Shown: positions 1-6,169, counted from the stretch's first letter. The stretch: 7,248 nt of DNA from Brachybacterium sp. (GCA_027322375.1 DAHVRS010000539.1:1-7248), one strand, 5' to 3'. The notes: generated from the sequence alone by a model not told the origin. Program-made: numbers and translations.

Positions 1-429
1 CTTGCCCGGCATCGCGTCCAGGGTGAAGCGCGCCGCCACCTCGGAGACGCGCTCGGCGCCGCGGGTGATGACGATGAACTGCACGATGATCAGGATCAGG
101 AAGACGATGAAGCCGACGACCGCGTTCCCGCCGACGACGAAGTTGCCGAACGTCGAGATGACCGTGCCCGCGTTCGCCTGCAGCAGGATGAGGCGCGTCG
201 AGGAGACGTTCAGGGCGAGGCGGAAGAGCGTCGTCAGCAAGAGGAGCGCCGGGAAGGCGGAGAACTCGAGCGGATCTTTCACGTTCAGGGTGACGATCAG
301 GATCAGGAGGGCGAAGGACAGGTTCAGGAGGATCAGCACGTCGATCATGTAGGTCGGCAGCGGGATGATCAGCATGCCGACGATCACGAGCACGAAGAGG
401 ATCGTGCCGGACTGCCCCAGCCGTATCAT
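1..429 (-). CDS. flhA: FlhA, flagellar export gate protein (N-terminal 143 residues, 3' end outside window)
   Basis: Largest membrane subunit of the flagellar type III export gate; in the family it forms a nonameric ring, couples the proton gradient to export, and docks chaperone-substrate complexes through its cytoplasmic C-terminal domain. Translating back from the ATG at 429 gives 143 codons without a stop, running off the window edge. Hydrophobic segments are visible at about residues 9-26, 28-47 and 97-122. Hallmarks are [15 protein letters not shown] (about 67-82), the [16 protein letters not shown] stretch (about 95-110) and the start of the FHIPEP-family signature, with RVSEVAARF followed by LDAMPGK, at which the window ends. 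The start overlaps the flhB stop as ATGA, and GGGGGGTGG lies about seven bases upstream. The cytoplasmic domain is not in view. Injectisome homologues (SctV) share this signature, but the neighbours fliM, flgD and fliK make the flagellar assignment firm. Confidence 0.97.
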   Translation of the reverse strand, partial: MIRLGQSGTILFVLVIVGMLIIPLPTYMIDVLILLNLSFALLILIVTLNVKDPLEFSAFPALLLLTTLFRLALNVSSTRLILLQANAGTVISTFGNFVVGGNAVVGFIVFLILIIVQFIVITRGAERVSEVAARFTLDAMPGK

Positions 430-1490
430 GCGCTACCACCCCCCGGCGTCTGTCCCTTCTGGCGGTAGACGAAGGCGAGGACCTCGGCGACGGCGCGGAA
501 GAGCTCGGGCGGGATCGGGTGGCCGATCTCGACCGATCGGTGCAGCGCCTGGGCGAGGGGGGCGTTCGGCACGATCGGCACGCCGTGCTCGGCCGCTTCC
601 TGCTTGATCCGCTCGGCGACGAAGCCGCGGCCCTTCGCCACCACCTCGGGCGCCTTCATTCTGTTCTGGTCGTACTTCAGCGCCACCGCGAAGTGGGTCG
701 GGTTGGTCACGACGACATCCGCCTCCTTGACCCGGGCGAGCATGCGCATCTGGGCGGCGCGGCGCTGAAGAGAGCGAAGGCGCGCGCGCACGAGGGGGTC
801 TCCCTCGCTGCGCCGCTGCTCCTCGCGCAGTTCCTGGCGCGTCATGCGGATGTCCTGCTCGAACTGCTGGCGCGCGACGAAGTAGTCCATCGCCCCGGCG
901 AGGAGCGCGACGGCGGCGAGCGCGTAGAGAAGCGTTCTCCCGCCCTGGTAGGCGATCGAGAGGCTGTCCGGCAGGGGGTAGATGCCCACCTCGAGCTGGT
1001 GCAGGAGGTTCCACCAGATGAGAGCGGCCACCGGCACGATCAGCGCGAGGGTGAGCGCGGAGAGCCCCGTCTCGAGGAAGGAGCGGCGGGAGAGCAGGCG
1101 GGTGAACCCCTTCACCGGGTCGAGGCGGGTGAAATCGAGGCGCAGCGGCTGCATGGCGATGCCGTGCTGCGCGACCGGGCCCAGGATCGCGAGCACGAGG
1201 CCGATCGCGAGCGCCGGCGCGGCCTGCAGGAGGGTCGTCGTGACGACGCCCCGCATTACGCTCGACGCCCACGCGATGTTCGGGGTCGTCGTCGCCGGGC
1301 TGCCGAGGTAGGTGATGAGCGACATGTAGATCCCCTGGCCGGTCGTGCCGAGGGCGAGGAGGATGACGAGCACACCGGCGACCGCGACCGCGCGGCTGAC
1401 GACGGGAGCCTGCAGCACCATGCCCTGGCGGCGCGCCTCCTGGCGCCGCCTGGGGGTGGCTGCCTCGGTCTTCTGCTCCGGCGTCGACAT
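426..1490 (-). CDS. flhB: FlhB, export-gate substrate-specificity switch protein
   Basis: Membrane protein of the flagellar export apparatus. In the family its cytoplasmic domain cleaves itself and then, with FliK, changes export from rod/hook to filament subunits. The 354 residues match the usual length (E. coli is about 382). The N-terminus has the family pattern [17 protein letters not shown] (7-23). Four membrane segments fit at about 33-50, 85-108, 142-163 and 186-205. They are followed by the cytoplasmic linker [18 protein letters not shown] (215-232). The autocleavage motif is N263-P264-T265-H266 within [16 protein letters not shown], with cleavage expected between N263 and P264. All key residues are present. 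Lysines typical of the family linker are largely arginine here, in keeping with high GC. The ATG at 1490 is set by a canonical AGGAGGTGA six bases upstream. The gene lies 29 bases after fliR, and its TGA overlaps the flhA start. Confidence 0.98.
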   Translation of the reverse strand: MSTPEQKTEAATPRRRQEARRQGMVLQAPVVSRAVAVAGVLVILLALGTTGQGIYMSLITYLGSPATTTPNIAWASSVMRGVVTTTLLQAAPALAIGLVLAILGPVAQHGIAMQPLRLDFTRLDPVKGFTRLLSRRSFLETGLSALTLALIVPVAALIWWNLLHQLEVGIYPLPDSLSIAYQGGRTLLYALAAVALLAGAMDYFVARQQFEQDIRMTRQELREEQRRSEGDPLVRARLRSLQRRAAQMRMLARVKEADVVVTNPTHFAVALKYDQNRMKAPEVVAKGRGFVAERIKQEAAEHGVPIVPNAPLAQALHRSVEIGHPIPPELFRAVAEVLAFVYRQKGQTPGGGSA

Positions 1491-1496
1491 GTGCCC

Positions 1497-1505
1497 TCAC
1501 CTCCT
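1497..1505 (-). promoter_or_regulatory. Ribosome binding site of flhB
   Basis: AGGAGGTGA, complementary to the 3' end of 16S rRNA over its full length, sits six bases before the ATG at 1490. It fixes that start and is the strongest ribosome binding site in the window. The 29-base fliR-flhB gap therefore allows flhB to be translated independently of fliR. Confidence 0.85.
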
Positions 1506-1519
1506 CTTTGGGATCCGGA

Positions 1520-2299
1520 TCAGATGCCGCCGAGATACTGGGTGATGTCCTGTCCGAGCTGCAAAAGCCCGAGGCGCGCCCCGTCCATCAGGAGCGGCAG
1601 GGCGATCGCCACGAGCCCCATGCCGAGCCACATCTTCAGGGGGATGTTGAAGGTCAGCACGTTGAGCTGCGGCAGGAGCCGGCCGATCACCGCGCCGACG
1701 ACGTCGATCAGCATCAGCGCGAGGACGACGGGCGCCGCGATCTCCACCGCGAGCAGGAAGGAGCCGACGAAGGCCTGCACGGCCGCCCCGAGGGCTCCGG
1801 GGCCGACGACGAGCTGCGTGACGTTGAGCGGCACGACCTTGAAGCTCTGCACCGCCGCGAACACCAGGAGCTCGACGCCGCCGACCGAGAGGAAGAAGTA
1901 GGTGCCGAAGGAGTCGAACCAGTTCGCGATCAGCGTCTCGCTGCCGGCGGCGCTGAAGGGGTTGAAGATCTGCGCCACCGTGAACCCGAGCTCCGCGTCG
2001 AGGATCGCGCCCGCGGTGTGGAAGAGGTTGAAGATCAGCGTGGAGAGGAGGCCGATGCCGGCGCCGATCAGCACCTGGGCGAGGACCGCGAGCGGCAGCA
2101 CCGCCTCCGGCGGCGGGGTCGCCTGGATATTGGTCGAGAGTGTGAACCAGCCGACGAGCAGCCCGAGGAGGATGCGCACCGTCGGGGGCAGCACGGGCGA
2201 GCCGGTCACGGGCGCCGTGCCGAAGAGGGACACGACGCGGGCGAAGACCAAAAGCACCGGTCCCCAGACGATGTAGGGCGTAGCCAGGAGTTCGCTCAT
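1520..2299 (-). CDS. fliR: FliR, flagellar export gate membrane protein
   Basis: Integral membrane component of the export gate. In the family one FliR joins five FliP and four FliQ in a helical channel in the centre of the MS ring. The 259 residues match the usual length (about 260). Strongly hydrophobic helices occur at about 9-27, 40-57, 66-94, 130-152, 170-205 and 222-240. Family marks are the loop around DAELGF (101-106) with FNPFSAAGSETL (112-123), LLVFAAVQSFKVVPL (144-158) and the conserved C-terminal PQLNVLTFNIPLKM (210-223). The ATG at 2299 overlaps the fliQ stop by four bases (ATGA). No purine-rich Shine-Dalgarno is visible in the preceding twenty bases, so translation probably depends on ribosomes finishing fliQ. 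Nothing suggests truncation. It could be confused only with injectisome SctT, which the neighbours exclude. Confidence 0.97.
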   Translation of the reverse strand: MSELLATPYIVWGPVLLVFARVVSLFGTAPVTGSPVLPPTVRILLGLLVGWFTLSTNIQATPPPEAVLPLAVLAQVLIGAGIGLLSTLIFNLFHTAGAILDAELGFTVAQIFNPFSAAGSETLIANWFDSFGTYFFLSVGGVELLVFAAVQSFKVVPLNVTQLVVGPGALGAAVQAFVGSFLLAVEIAAPVVLALMLIDVVGAVIGRLLPQLNVLTFNIPLKMWLGMGLVAIALPLLMDGARLGLLQLGQDITQYLGGI

Positions 2300-2568
2300 G
2301 GGCCGACGATCACGCCGATGTGCGCGTAGAGCTGGGCCGCGAACCCGACCAGCTGGAGGAGCATCCAGGGGCCGAGGATCAGCAGCACCACCCCGACGGC
2401 CAGGATCTTCGGCACGAAGGAGAGCGTCTGCTCCTGCAGGCCGGTGACGGCCTGCACGAGGCTGATCACGAGGCCGACGAACAGCACGAGGCCGAGGACC
2501 GGCGCCGAGACCAAAAGCGCCGTCAAAAGGCCGTTCTGCGCGACCTGGATCGCGGAGTCGATGCCCAT
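2296..2568 (-). CDS. fliQ: FliQ, small export gate membrane protein
   Basis: Small two-helix membrane protein of the FliPQR export-gate channel; in the family four copies wrap around FliP. The 90 residues match the usual 89. The first helix spans about 13-39, the second about 52-78, with the conserved hairpin QAVTGLQEQTLSFVPKI (39-55) between them, which is the clearest family signature. The ATG at 2568 is preceded by AGGAGGAGGG with a five-base spacer; this ribosome binding site begins inside the fliP stop codon, thirteen bases upstream of the start. The stop overlaps the fliR start as ATGA. Length, hairpin and position all agree. Confidence 0.98.
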   Translation of the reverse strand: MGIDSAIQVAQNGLLTALLVSAPVLGLVLFVGLVISLVQAVTGLQEQTLSFVPKILAVGVVLLILGPWMLLQLVGFAAQLYAHIGVIVGP

Positions 2569-2581
2569 CCCGTCCCTCCTC

Positions 2582-3316
2582 CTAGCGGCTCGTCAGGAGC
2601 GTCTGGACGACGAGGCCCCACCCGTCCATCAGCACGAAGAGCAACAGCTTCAGCGGCAGCGAGATCAGGGTCGGCGGGACCATCATCATGCCGAGGGCCA
2701 TCAGCACGGAGGCGACGATGAAGTCGATGATGACGAAGGGGACGAAGAGCAGCACGCCCATCTCGAAGGCGAGGGTCAGCTGGCTGATCGTGTAGGCCGG
2801 CACGAGCGCGCTCAGCGGGACGTCCTGCACCGACTTCGGCGGCGGCGCGTGCTCCACGTCGAGGAAGATGGCGAGGTCCTGCTGGCGCGTGCCGCGGGCG
2901 AGGAACGCCTTCACCGGCACCTGGGCGCGCGTCGCGGCCTGACTCAGGTTGATCCGCCCCGCGAGGTAGGGCTGCAGCGCCGTCGTCTCGACGCGCGAGA
3001 GGGTCGGCGCCATGGTGAAGAAGGTAAGGAAGAGCGCGAGGCCGATGAGCACCTGGTTCGGAGGCACCTGGTTCAGGCCGAGCGCCGTGCGTAGGAGCGA
3101 GAGCACGACGACGATGCGGGTGAAGGAGCTCATCAGGAGGACGACGCCCGGCAAGATCGCGAGCAGCGAGAGGAGCGCCAAGAGCGTGATCTGCGGGTTC
3201 GACTGCAGCGCGTGGGACACGCTTGGGCCGCTCGGGAGCGGCGCGGCGGCGAGCGCCCGCTGGGGCACCACAAGGAGCGCGAGGAGCAGCGGGGCGAGGG
3301 CGTAGAGCCTACGCAT
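2582..3316 (-). CDS. fliP: FliP, export gate channel protein with signal peptide
   Basis: Core channel-forming membrane protein of the flagellar export gate; in the family five copies assemble, helped by FliO. The protein starting at the ATG at 3316 has 244 residues, matching E. coli FliP (245). It opens with a signal peptide, MRRLYALAPLLLALLVVPQR, then ALAA, with likely cleavage near residue 23-24; FliP is one of the few flagellar proteins made with one. Signatures are SSFTRIVVVLSLLRTALG (63-80), PPNQVLIGLALFLTFF (85-100), AFEMGVLLFVPFVIIDFIVA (183-202) and GMMMVPPTLISLPLKLLLF (209-227), ending near FVLMDGWGLVV. The frame stays open upstream to an ATG at 3436, but that extension is Arg/Ala/Cys-rich sequence without a signal peptide and lies in the fliO coding region, so 3316 is preferred. 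The start overlaps the fliO end by eight bases and has only a distant G-run as a possible ribosome binding site. Confidence 0.97.
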   Translation of the reverse strand: MRRLYALAPLLLALLVVPQRALAAAPLPSGPSVSHALQSNPQITLLALLSLLAILPGVVLLMSSFTRIVVVLSLLRTALGLNQVPPNQVLIGLALFLTFFTMAPTLSRVETTALQPYLAGRINLSQAATRAQVPVKAFLARGTRQQDLAIFLDVEHAPPPKSVQDVPLSALVPAYTISQLTLAFEMGVLLFVPFVIIDFIVASVLMALGMMMVPPTLISLPLKLLLFVLMDGWGLVVQTLLTSR

Positions 3317-3740
3317 CGCCGTCGTCGCGCCCCCCCCGCAGAAGGCGCCTCGTGCTGCGCACGCGGCGCAGGCTCTCCTCGAGCAGGCTGCGGAAGTCCG
3401 CCTCGCCGAGGCGCCCGAGGCCGAGCGGCCCTGCATCCTGCACCTCCGAGAGCTGCGAGAGCTCCGCGATCGCCGCGGGGTCCTCGATCCGCTCCAGGAG
3501 CTCGACGCGCTGGCCGACCCCGAGCAGCAGGATCTGCCCCCCCACAGAGACGAGCACGAGCGACTGGTTCATCGCGAGCGGCAGGCGGCCGATCACCCGC
3601 ATGCCCGCCGGCGCCCCGAGGCGGCCCTGCCCCTGGCGCACGAGGCGCACGAGGTAGTAGGCGGCAAGCGCCAGGGCGAGCAGGAAGAGGATCGCGACGA
3701 ACCAGGCACCCCAGGACACTCCAGGCACCGAAGAGCCCAC
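3309..3740 (-). CDS. fliO: FliO, export gate assembly factor
   Basis: Small single-span membrane protein; in the family it helps FliP and the FliPQR gate to assemble and is not part of the final channel. The 143 residues show a short N-terminal part, one membrane span at about 12-32 (GAWFVAILFLLALALAAYYL), then a small beta-rich cytoplasmic domain with MRVIGRLPLAMNQSLVLVSV and GGQILLLGVG (about 47-76), the pattern by which this poorly conserved family is recognised. A charged helical tail with several RR pairs follows. The start is a GTG at 3740, three bases after the fliN stop, with AAGGGAG seven bases upstream inside the last fliN codons. The end overlaps fliP by eight bases. A run of eight G falls in the codons for the final GGR stretch. 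The assignment rests mostly on topology and position just before fliP. Confidence 0.9.
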   Translation of the reverse strand: MGSSVPGVSWGAWFVAILFLLALALAAYYLVRLVRQGQGRLGAPAGMRVIGRLPLAMNQSLVLVSVGGQILLLGVGQRVELLERIEDPAAIAELSQLSEVQDAGPLGLGRLGEADFRSLLEESLRRVRSTRRLLRGGRDDGDA

Positions 3741-3743
3741 GCT

Positions 3744-4784
3744 CTAGCTCCCTTCCCGCAAGCGAAGTTTGAGGGCCCGCTCCTGGGCGGAGCCGATCTC
3801 CGTGATGCGCACGCCGAAGTTGTCCTCGACGACGACGACCTCCCCGCGGGCGACCCACTGGCCGTTCGCGAAGATGTCGACCATGTCGCCGACCATCCGG
3901 TCGAGGTCCACCACGGTGCCCGGCCCGAAGCGGATGATGTCCTCCACCTTGCGCCGGGTGCGCCCGAGCTCCGCGCGCACCGTCAGCGGCACGTCGTAGA
4001 GGAGCTCGAGCGGCGCGGGCGCCGCGGGCCCGGGGCGGGAGTCCGAGACGGGCGGCCACTGCTGCACCTCGAACGGCACGGGCGGCGGCGGCGGGGCGGA
4101 GGGCGCGGCCGGCGCCTTCGCCTTCGGCTTCGGCTTCGGCGCCGGAGCCGGGTCCTCGCGCGCCGCCTCCGGCAAGTCCGCCTCGCTCAGGAGGGGGCCC
4201 TCGTCCCCGAGAAGAGGTCCATCATCGCCGAGGAGAGGTCCCTCGTCCCCCAGGAGAGGTCCTTCGTCCCCGAGCAGCGGCCCGTCGTCGCCAAAGGGGG
4301 CGTCGTCCTCCGCGGAGGCTTCCGCCTCGTCCTCCGCAGAGAAGATCCGCACCACCTCGGCGACGTCCGTCGGGCGCATGTACTGGCGGATCTCGTAGCT
4401 GTCTTCGCCCACCAGAACCCGCACGGCCGTCTGCACCCAGTCGCCGCTGAGCGGCGTCGTGTCCTCCGGCACCGGTGCGATCTTCGCCTCAAACGTGCGC
4501 CGCAGCACCTCGCCGAGCATGGCGAGCGCCGCCTGCGCGACGCCCTCGAACGCTGCGCCCAGCGCCTCGAGCAGCGCCTGGTCGCACTCGAGCGCACCGT
4601 CCAGCACGAGCTGCCCGCTGAGGCGGTAGACGCGCGCGGGCTCCTGCGGCCCCTCCCCCTCGCGCACGCGGCTGACCACGGCCTGCGCGTCCCAGCCGAG
4701 CTGTTCCGCGAGGGCGGGGACGCTGCCGCCCCAGGCGAGGTTCTGGACGATCCCGTAGGTCGAGAGGTCCTGGTCATTCAGCAC
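3744..4784 (-). CDS. fliN: FliN, flagellar C-ring switch protein with long unusual N-terminal extension
   Basis: Forms the base of the C-ring with FliM and helps set rotation direction and export docking. Residues 259-340 are a typical FliN/SpoA domain, with LLYDVPLTVRAELGRTRR, VVDLDRMVGDMVDIFANGQ and ARGEVVVVEDNFGVRITEI. The protein has 346 residues against about 140 for simple FliN. Residues 1-150 are not recognised. Residues 20-42 look weakly like a helix-turn-helix (SVPALAEQLGWDAQAVV). Residues 66-105 recall the helix-strand order of a CheC/FliY module but lack the catalytic Glu and Asn. Then come an acidic stretch (150-163), five GD(D/E)GPLL repeats (165-199) and a Pro/Ala/Lys linker (211-237). 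No EIDALL-type CheY-binding peptide is present, unlike Bacillus FliY. The GTG start at 4784 is supported by AAGGAGGG seven bases upstream and overlaps fliM by 11 bases. An ATG at 4777 is out of frame. The FliN domain is certain; the role of the extension is unknown. Confidence 0.95.
   Translation of the reverse strand: MLNDQDLSTYGIVQNLAWGGSVPALAEQLGWDAQAVVSRVREGEGPQEPARVYRLSGQLVLDGALECDQALLEALGAAFEGVAQAALAMLGEVLRRTFEAKIAPVPEDTTPLSGDWVQTAVRVLVGEDSYEIRQYMRPTDVAEVVRIFSAEDEAEASAEDDAPFGDDGPLLGDEGPLLGDEGPLLGDDGPLLGDEGPLLSEADLPEAAREDPAPAPKPKPKAKAPAAPSAPPPPPVPFEVQQWPPVSDSRPGPAAPAPLELLYDVPLTVRAELGRTRRKVEDIIRFGPGTVVDLDRMVGDMVDIFANGQWVARGEVVVVEDNFGVRITEIGSAQERALKLRLREGS
4188..4292 (-). repeat. Five tandem 21-bp units in fliN encoding GD(D/E)GPLL
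   Basis: Five adjacent units of exactly 21 bases (boundaries 4292, 4271, 4250, 4229, 4208, 4188 reading along the gene). Each encodes the heptapeptide Gly-Asp-Asp/Glu-Gly-Pro-Leu-Leu at residues 165-199. Units differ mainly at synonymous positions and at the Asp/Glu codon. The units are therefore not identical copies, but the register is perfect, and gain or loss of a unit would keep the frame. The tract sits between an acidic stretch and a Pro-rich linker and is probably flexible and negatively charged. Confidence 0.95.
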
Positions 4785-5718
4785 GGCCGAACCCTCCTTC
4801 GGCGATCCGCGCGTCGATCTCGAGGCACAGGCGCCGCTGGCGGGCGCGCGCCCAGCCCAGGAACTTCGGACGCCCTTCGACGAGCACGAGCGTCGGCTGC
4901 TCGGCGTTCGCGTCGAGCAGCACGACGTCCCCGACCTCGAGGTCGAGGAACTGCGAGACGGTGAGTTCCGCCATGCCGAGCACGGCCGTCATCTCCATCT
5001 CGATGCCCAGCGCGGTGCGCTGCAGAAGGCGCGCACCCTCCTCGTCCCCGTCGTGCTGGTCCACGGGGTCCGTGAGCAGGGCGACGGACGTGAGCTTCGG
5101 CACGATCGGCTTCATCGCGTCGTACGGCAGCACCACGTGCAGCTCGCCGGTCATGTGCGAGAAGGAGACCTCCACCGTCGCGTGGACGACGGCGTCCTGC
5201 TGCCCCACGAGGCGCAGGAACTGCGGGGAGGCCTCGAGCAGCCGGATCGCCGTGTGCAGCCGCTCGACCGACGCCCACGCCTCGCCCAGTGTCTCGATGA
5301 AGATCGGGATGCCGCGCTCGAGCACGTGCACGTCGATGTCGGTGAACGCGCGGTCGATCACGTGGACGTCGCCGGACCCGCCCAGGAGCCGGTCGATCAG
5401 GCCGTGCGCGAGGTCCGCGTTGAGCTGCAGCATCACGGGCCCTGCGAGCGGCTCCGCCGAGACGGTCGCGACGATGCTCCGCGTCGGCTGCTGGCGTACG
5501 ACATCCTCGAACATGGTTTGGGAGACGTCGCGCAACTCGCAGGTGACGTGCGTGCGCAGGTAGGCCGTGAGGTACGTGCTGAGGAGGCTCGCGTAGTGCT
5601 CGTGGATGCGTTCGAGGCTACGCACCTGGTCGGAGGAGAGACGGCGGGAGCGGCGGAAGTCATAGGCATGCGGCGGTGCCTTGAGCTGCGGCTGCACGTC
5701 CACCCTCGCCTTGGCCAT
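4774..5718 (-). CDS. fliM: FliM, flagellar motor switch protein lacking the CheY-binding N-terminal peptide
   Basis: C-ring protein linking FliG to FliN and normally receiving CheY-P. The 314 residues show the FliM order: HAYDFRRSRRLSSDQ (18-31), which matches the YDFRRPDR region that opens the middle domain in other FliM proteins; the CheC-like middle domain with LIDRLLGGSGDV (108-118), FTDID (125-129) and SFSHMTGELHVVLPYDAMKPI (186-205); and a C-terminal SpoA domain at about 232-305 (MAELTVSQFLDLEVGDVVLL). Only about 17 residues precede YDFRR, and they hold no LSQxEIDALL-type peptide. The codons upstream of the ATG at 5718 contain no other start before the flgD stop, which is in the same frame, so the short N-terminus is not an annotation artefact within this sequence. 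GGAAGGGGGG lies just upstream. The gene is 30 bases after flgD and overlaps fliN by 11 bases. Confidence 0.96.
   Translation of the reverse strand: MAKARVDVQPQLKAPPHAYDFRRSRRLSSDQVRSLERIHEHYASLLSTYLTAYLRTHVTCELRDVSQTMFEDVVRQQPTRSIVATVSAEPLAGPVMLQLNADLAHGLIDRLLGGSGDVHVIDRAFTDIDVHVLERGIPIFIETLGEAWASVERLHTAIRLLEASPQFLRLVGQQDAVVHATVEVSFSHMTGELHVVLPYDAMKPIVPKLTSVALLTDPVDQHDGDEEGARLLQRTALGIEMEMTAVLGMAELTVSQFLDLEVGDVVLLDANAEQPTLVLVEGRPKFLGWARARQRRLCLEIDARIAEGGFGRAE
4792..4799 (-). promoter_or_regulatory. Ribosome binding site of fliN (inside fliM end)
   Basis: AAGGAGGG lies seven bases before the GTG at 4784, within the last codons of fliM. It decides in favour of this GTG over the out-of-frame ATG at 4777, whose ATGA overlap with the fliM stop would otherwise look attractive. 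Confidence 0.8.
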
Positions 5719-5724
5719 ACACGC

Positions 5725-5733
5725 CCCCCTTCC
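5725..5733 (-). promoter_or_regulatory. Ribosome binding site of fliM
   Basis: GGAAGGGGG about six bases before the ATG at 5718, in the 30-base gap after flgD. It supports that ATG as the true start and so supports the absence of the usual FliM N-terminal peptide. Confidence 0.7.
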
Positions 5734-5748
5734 GCGACGTGAAAGATG

Positions 5749-6168
5749 CTACTGCACGGTGACGACGCTGCTGACCGGCAACTGGGCCGAGCCGATCGTC
5801 AGCACGGGCTGCCCGTTCTGCATCGTGAGGCTGCTCACGGTGCCGCTCACGGTCTGGCCGGAGCTCGGGTCGACCGCGGTCACGGTCCGGCCCAGGAGCT
5901 GCAGCCCCTGGCTCGCGACCTCGTTTTTGACAAGGCTCTGCGTCAGCTGCTGCAACTGGGTGAGGTCCGTGACCTCGGTGAAGGACGCCATCTCCTGCAG
6001 GAACTGGTTGCTCGACAGCGGGTTCAAGGGGTCCTGGTTCTGCATCTGGGAGACGAGCAGTTGCAAAAAGTCATTCTGGGTCAGGCCGCCGATGCCCGCC
6101 GTACTGTTCGAGGTGCCCGTGCCCTGCGTCGTCTGGGTCGTGGCACCGAGCGGAGCGATTCCCGACAT
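5749..6168 (-). CDS. flgD: FlgD, hook-cap (hook assembly scaffold) protein, short form
   Basis: Exported protein that caps the growing hook and helps hook subunits (FlgE) to polymerise. The 139 residues carry the diagnostic N-terminal block LTQNDFLQLLVSQMQNQDPL followed by NPLSSNQFLQEMASFTEV (29-66), then a helical stretch and LLGRTVTAVDPSSGQTVSGT (91-110), the beginning of the second domain. E. coli FlgD is about 230 residues; the Ig-like and most of the tudor-like part is missing, as in the short Bacillus form. The N-terminal 28 residues are Thr/Ser/Gly-rich, as expected of a type III export signal. The ATG at 6168 is one base after the fliK stop and preceded by AGGAGGGGG. An in-frame GTG at 6189 would add seven residues but lies inside that ribosome binding site region. 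The hook gene flgE, normally next, is absent from this window. Confidence 0.96.
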   Translation of the reverse strand: MSGIAPLGATTQTTQGTGTSNSTAGIGGLTQNDFLQLLVSQMQNQDPLNPLSSNQFLQEMASFTEVTDLTQLQQLTQSLVKNEVASQGLQLLGRTVTAVDPSSGQTVSGTVSSLTMQNGQPVLTIGSAQLPVSSVVTVQ

Positions 6169-6169
6169 G

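Noticed and set aside
519..1901. Long plus-strand open frame of 460 codons opposite flhB and fliR
   Set aside because: It is antisense to two certain genes, its product is Arg/His/Glu-rich with no family likeness, and such shadows are expected opposite GC-rich genes.
1508..2329. Plus-strand open frame of 273 codons opposite fliR
   Set aside because: Composition is almost entirely Arg/Glu/Asp/His, an antisense image of hydrophobic fliR codons.
2246..2520. The same ten-base word GACCAAAAGC at 2248 and near 2511
   Set aside because: Both fall in codons for similar hydrophobic Leu-Leu-Val stretches of FliR and FliQ; coincidence of composition is enough.
1..3316. Virulence-type III secretion (injectisome) export genes instead of flagellar
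   Set aside because: The export-gate families are shared, but FliM, FliN, FlgD and FliK in the same operon make it flagellar.
3317..3436. Upstream extension of fliP to an ATG at 3436
   Set aside because: The added 40 residues lie inside fliO, lack FliP likeness and would bury the clear signal peptide that starts at 3316.
3133..4059. Minus-strand 308-codon frame across fliN, fliO and fliP
   Set aside because: It crosses three genuine genes in the wrong frame and encodes Arg/Ala/Gly-rich sequence.
4187..4777. Minus-strand frame starting at an ATG that overlaps the fliM stop as ATGA
   Set aside because: The product is Arg/Ser/Thr-rich and ends in the repeat region, while the frame from the GTG at 4784 has high third-position GC, a good ribosome binding site and continues into the FliN domain.
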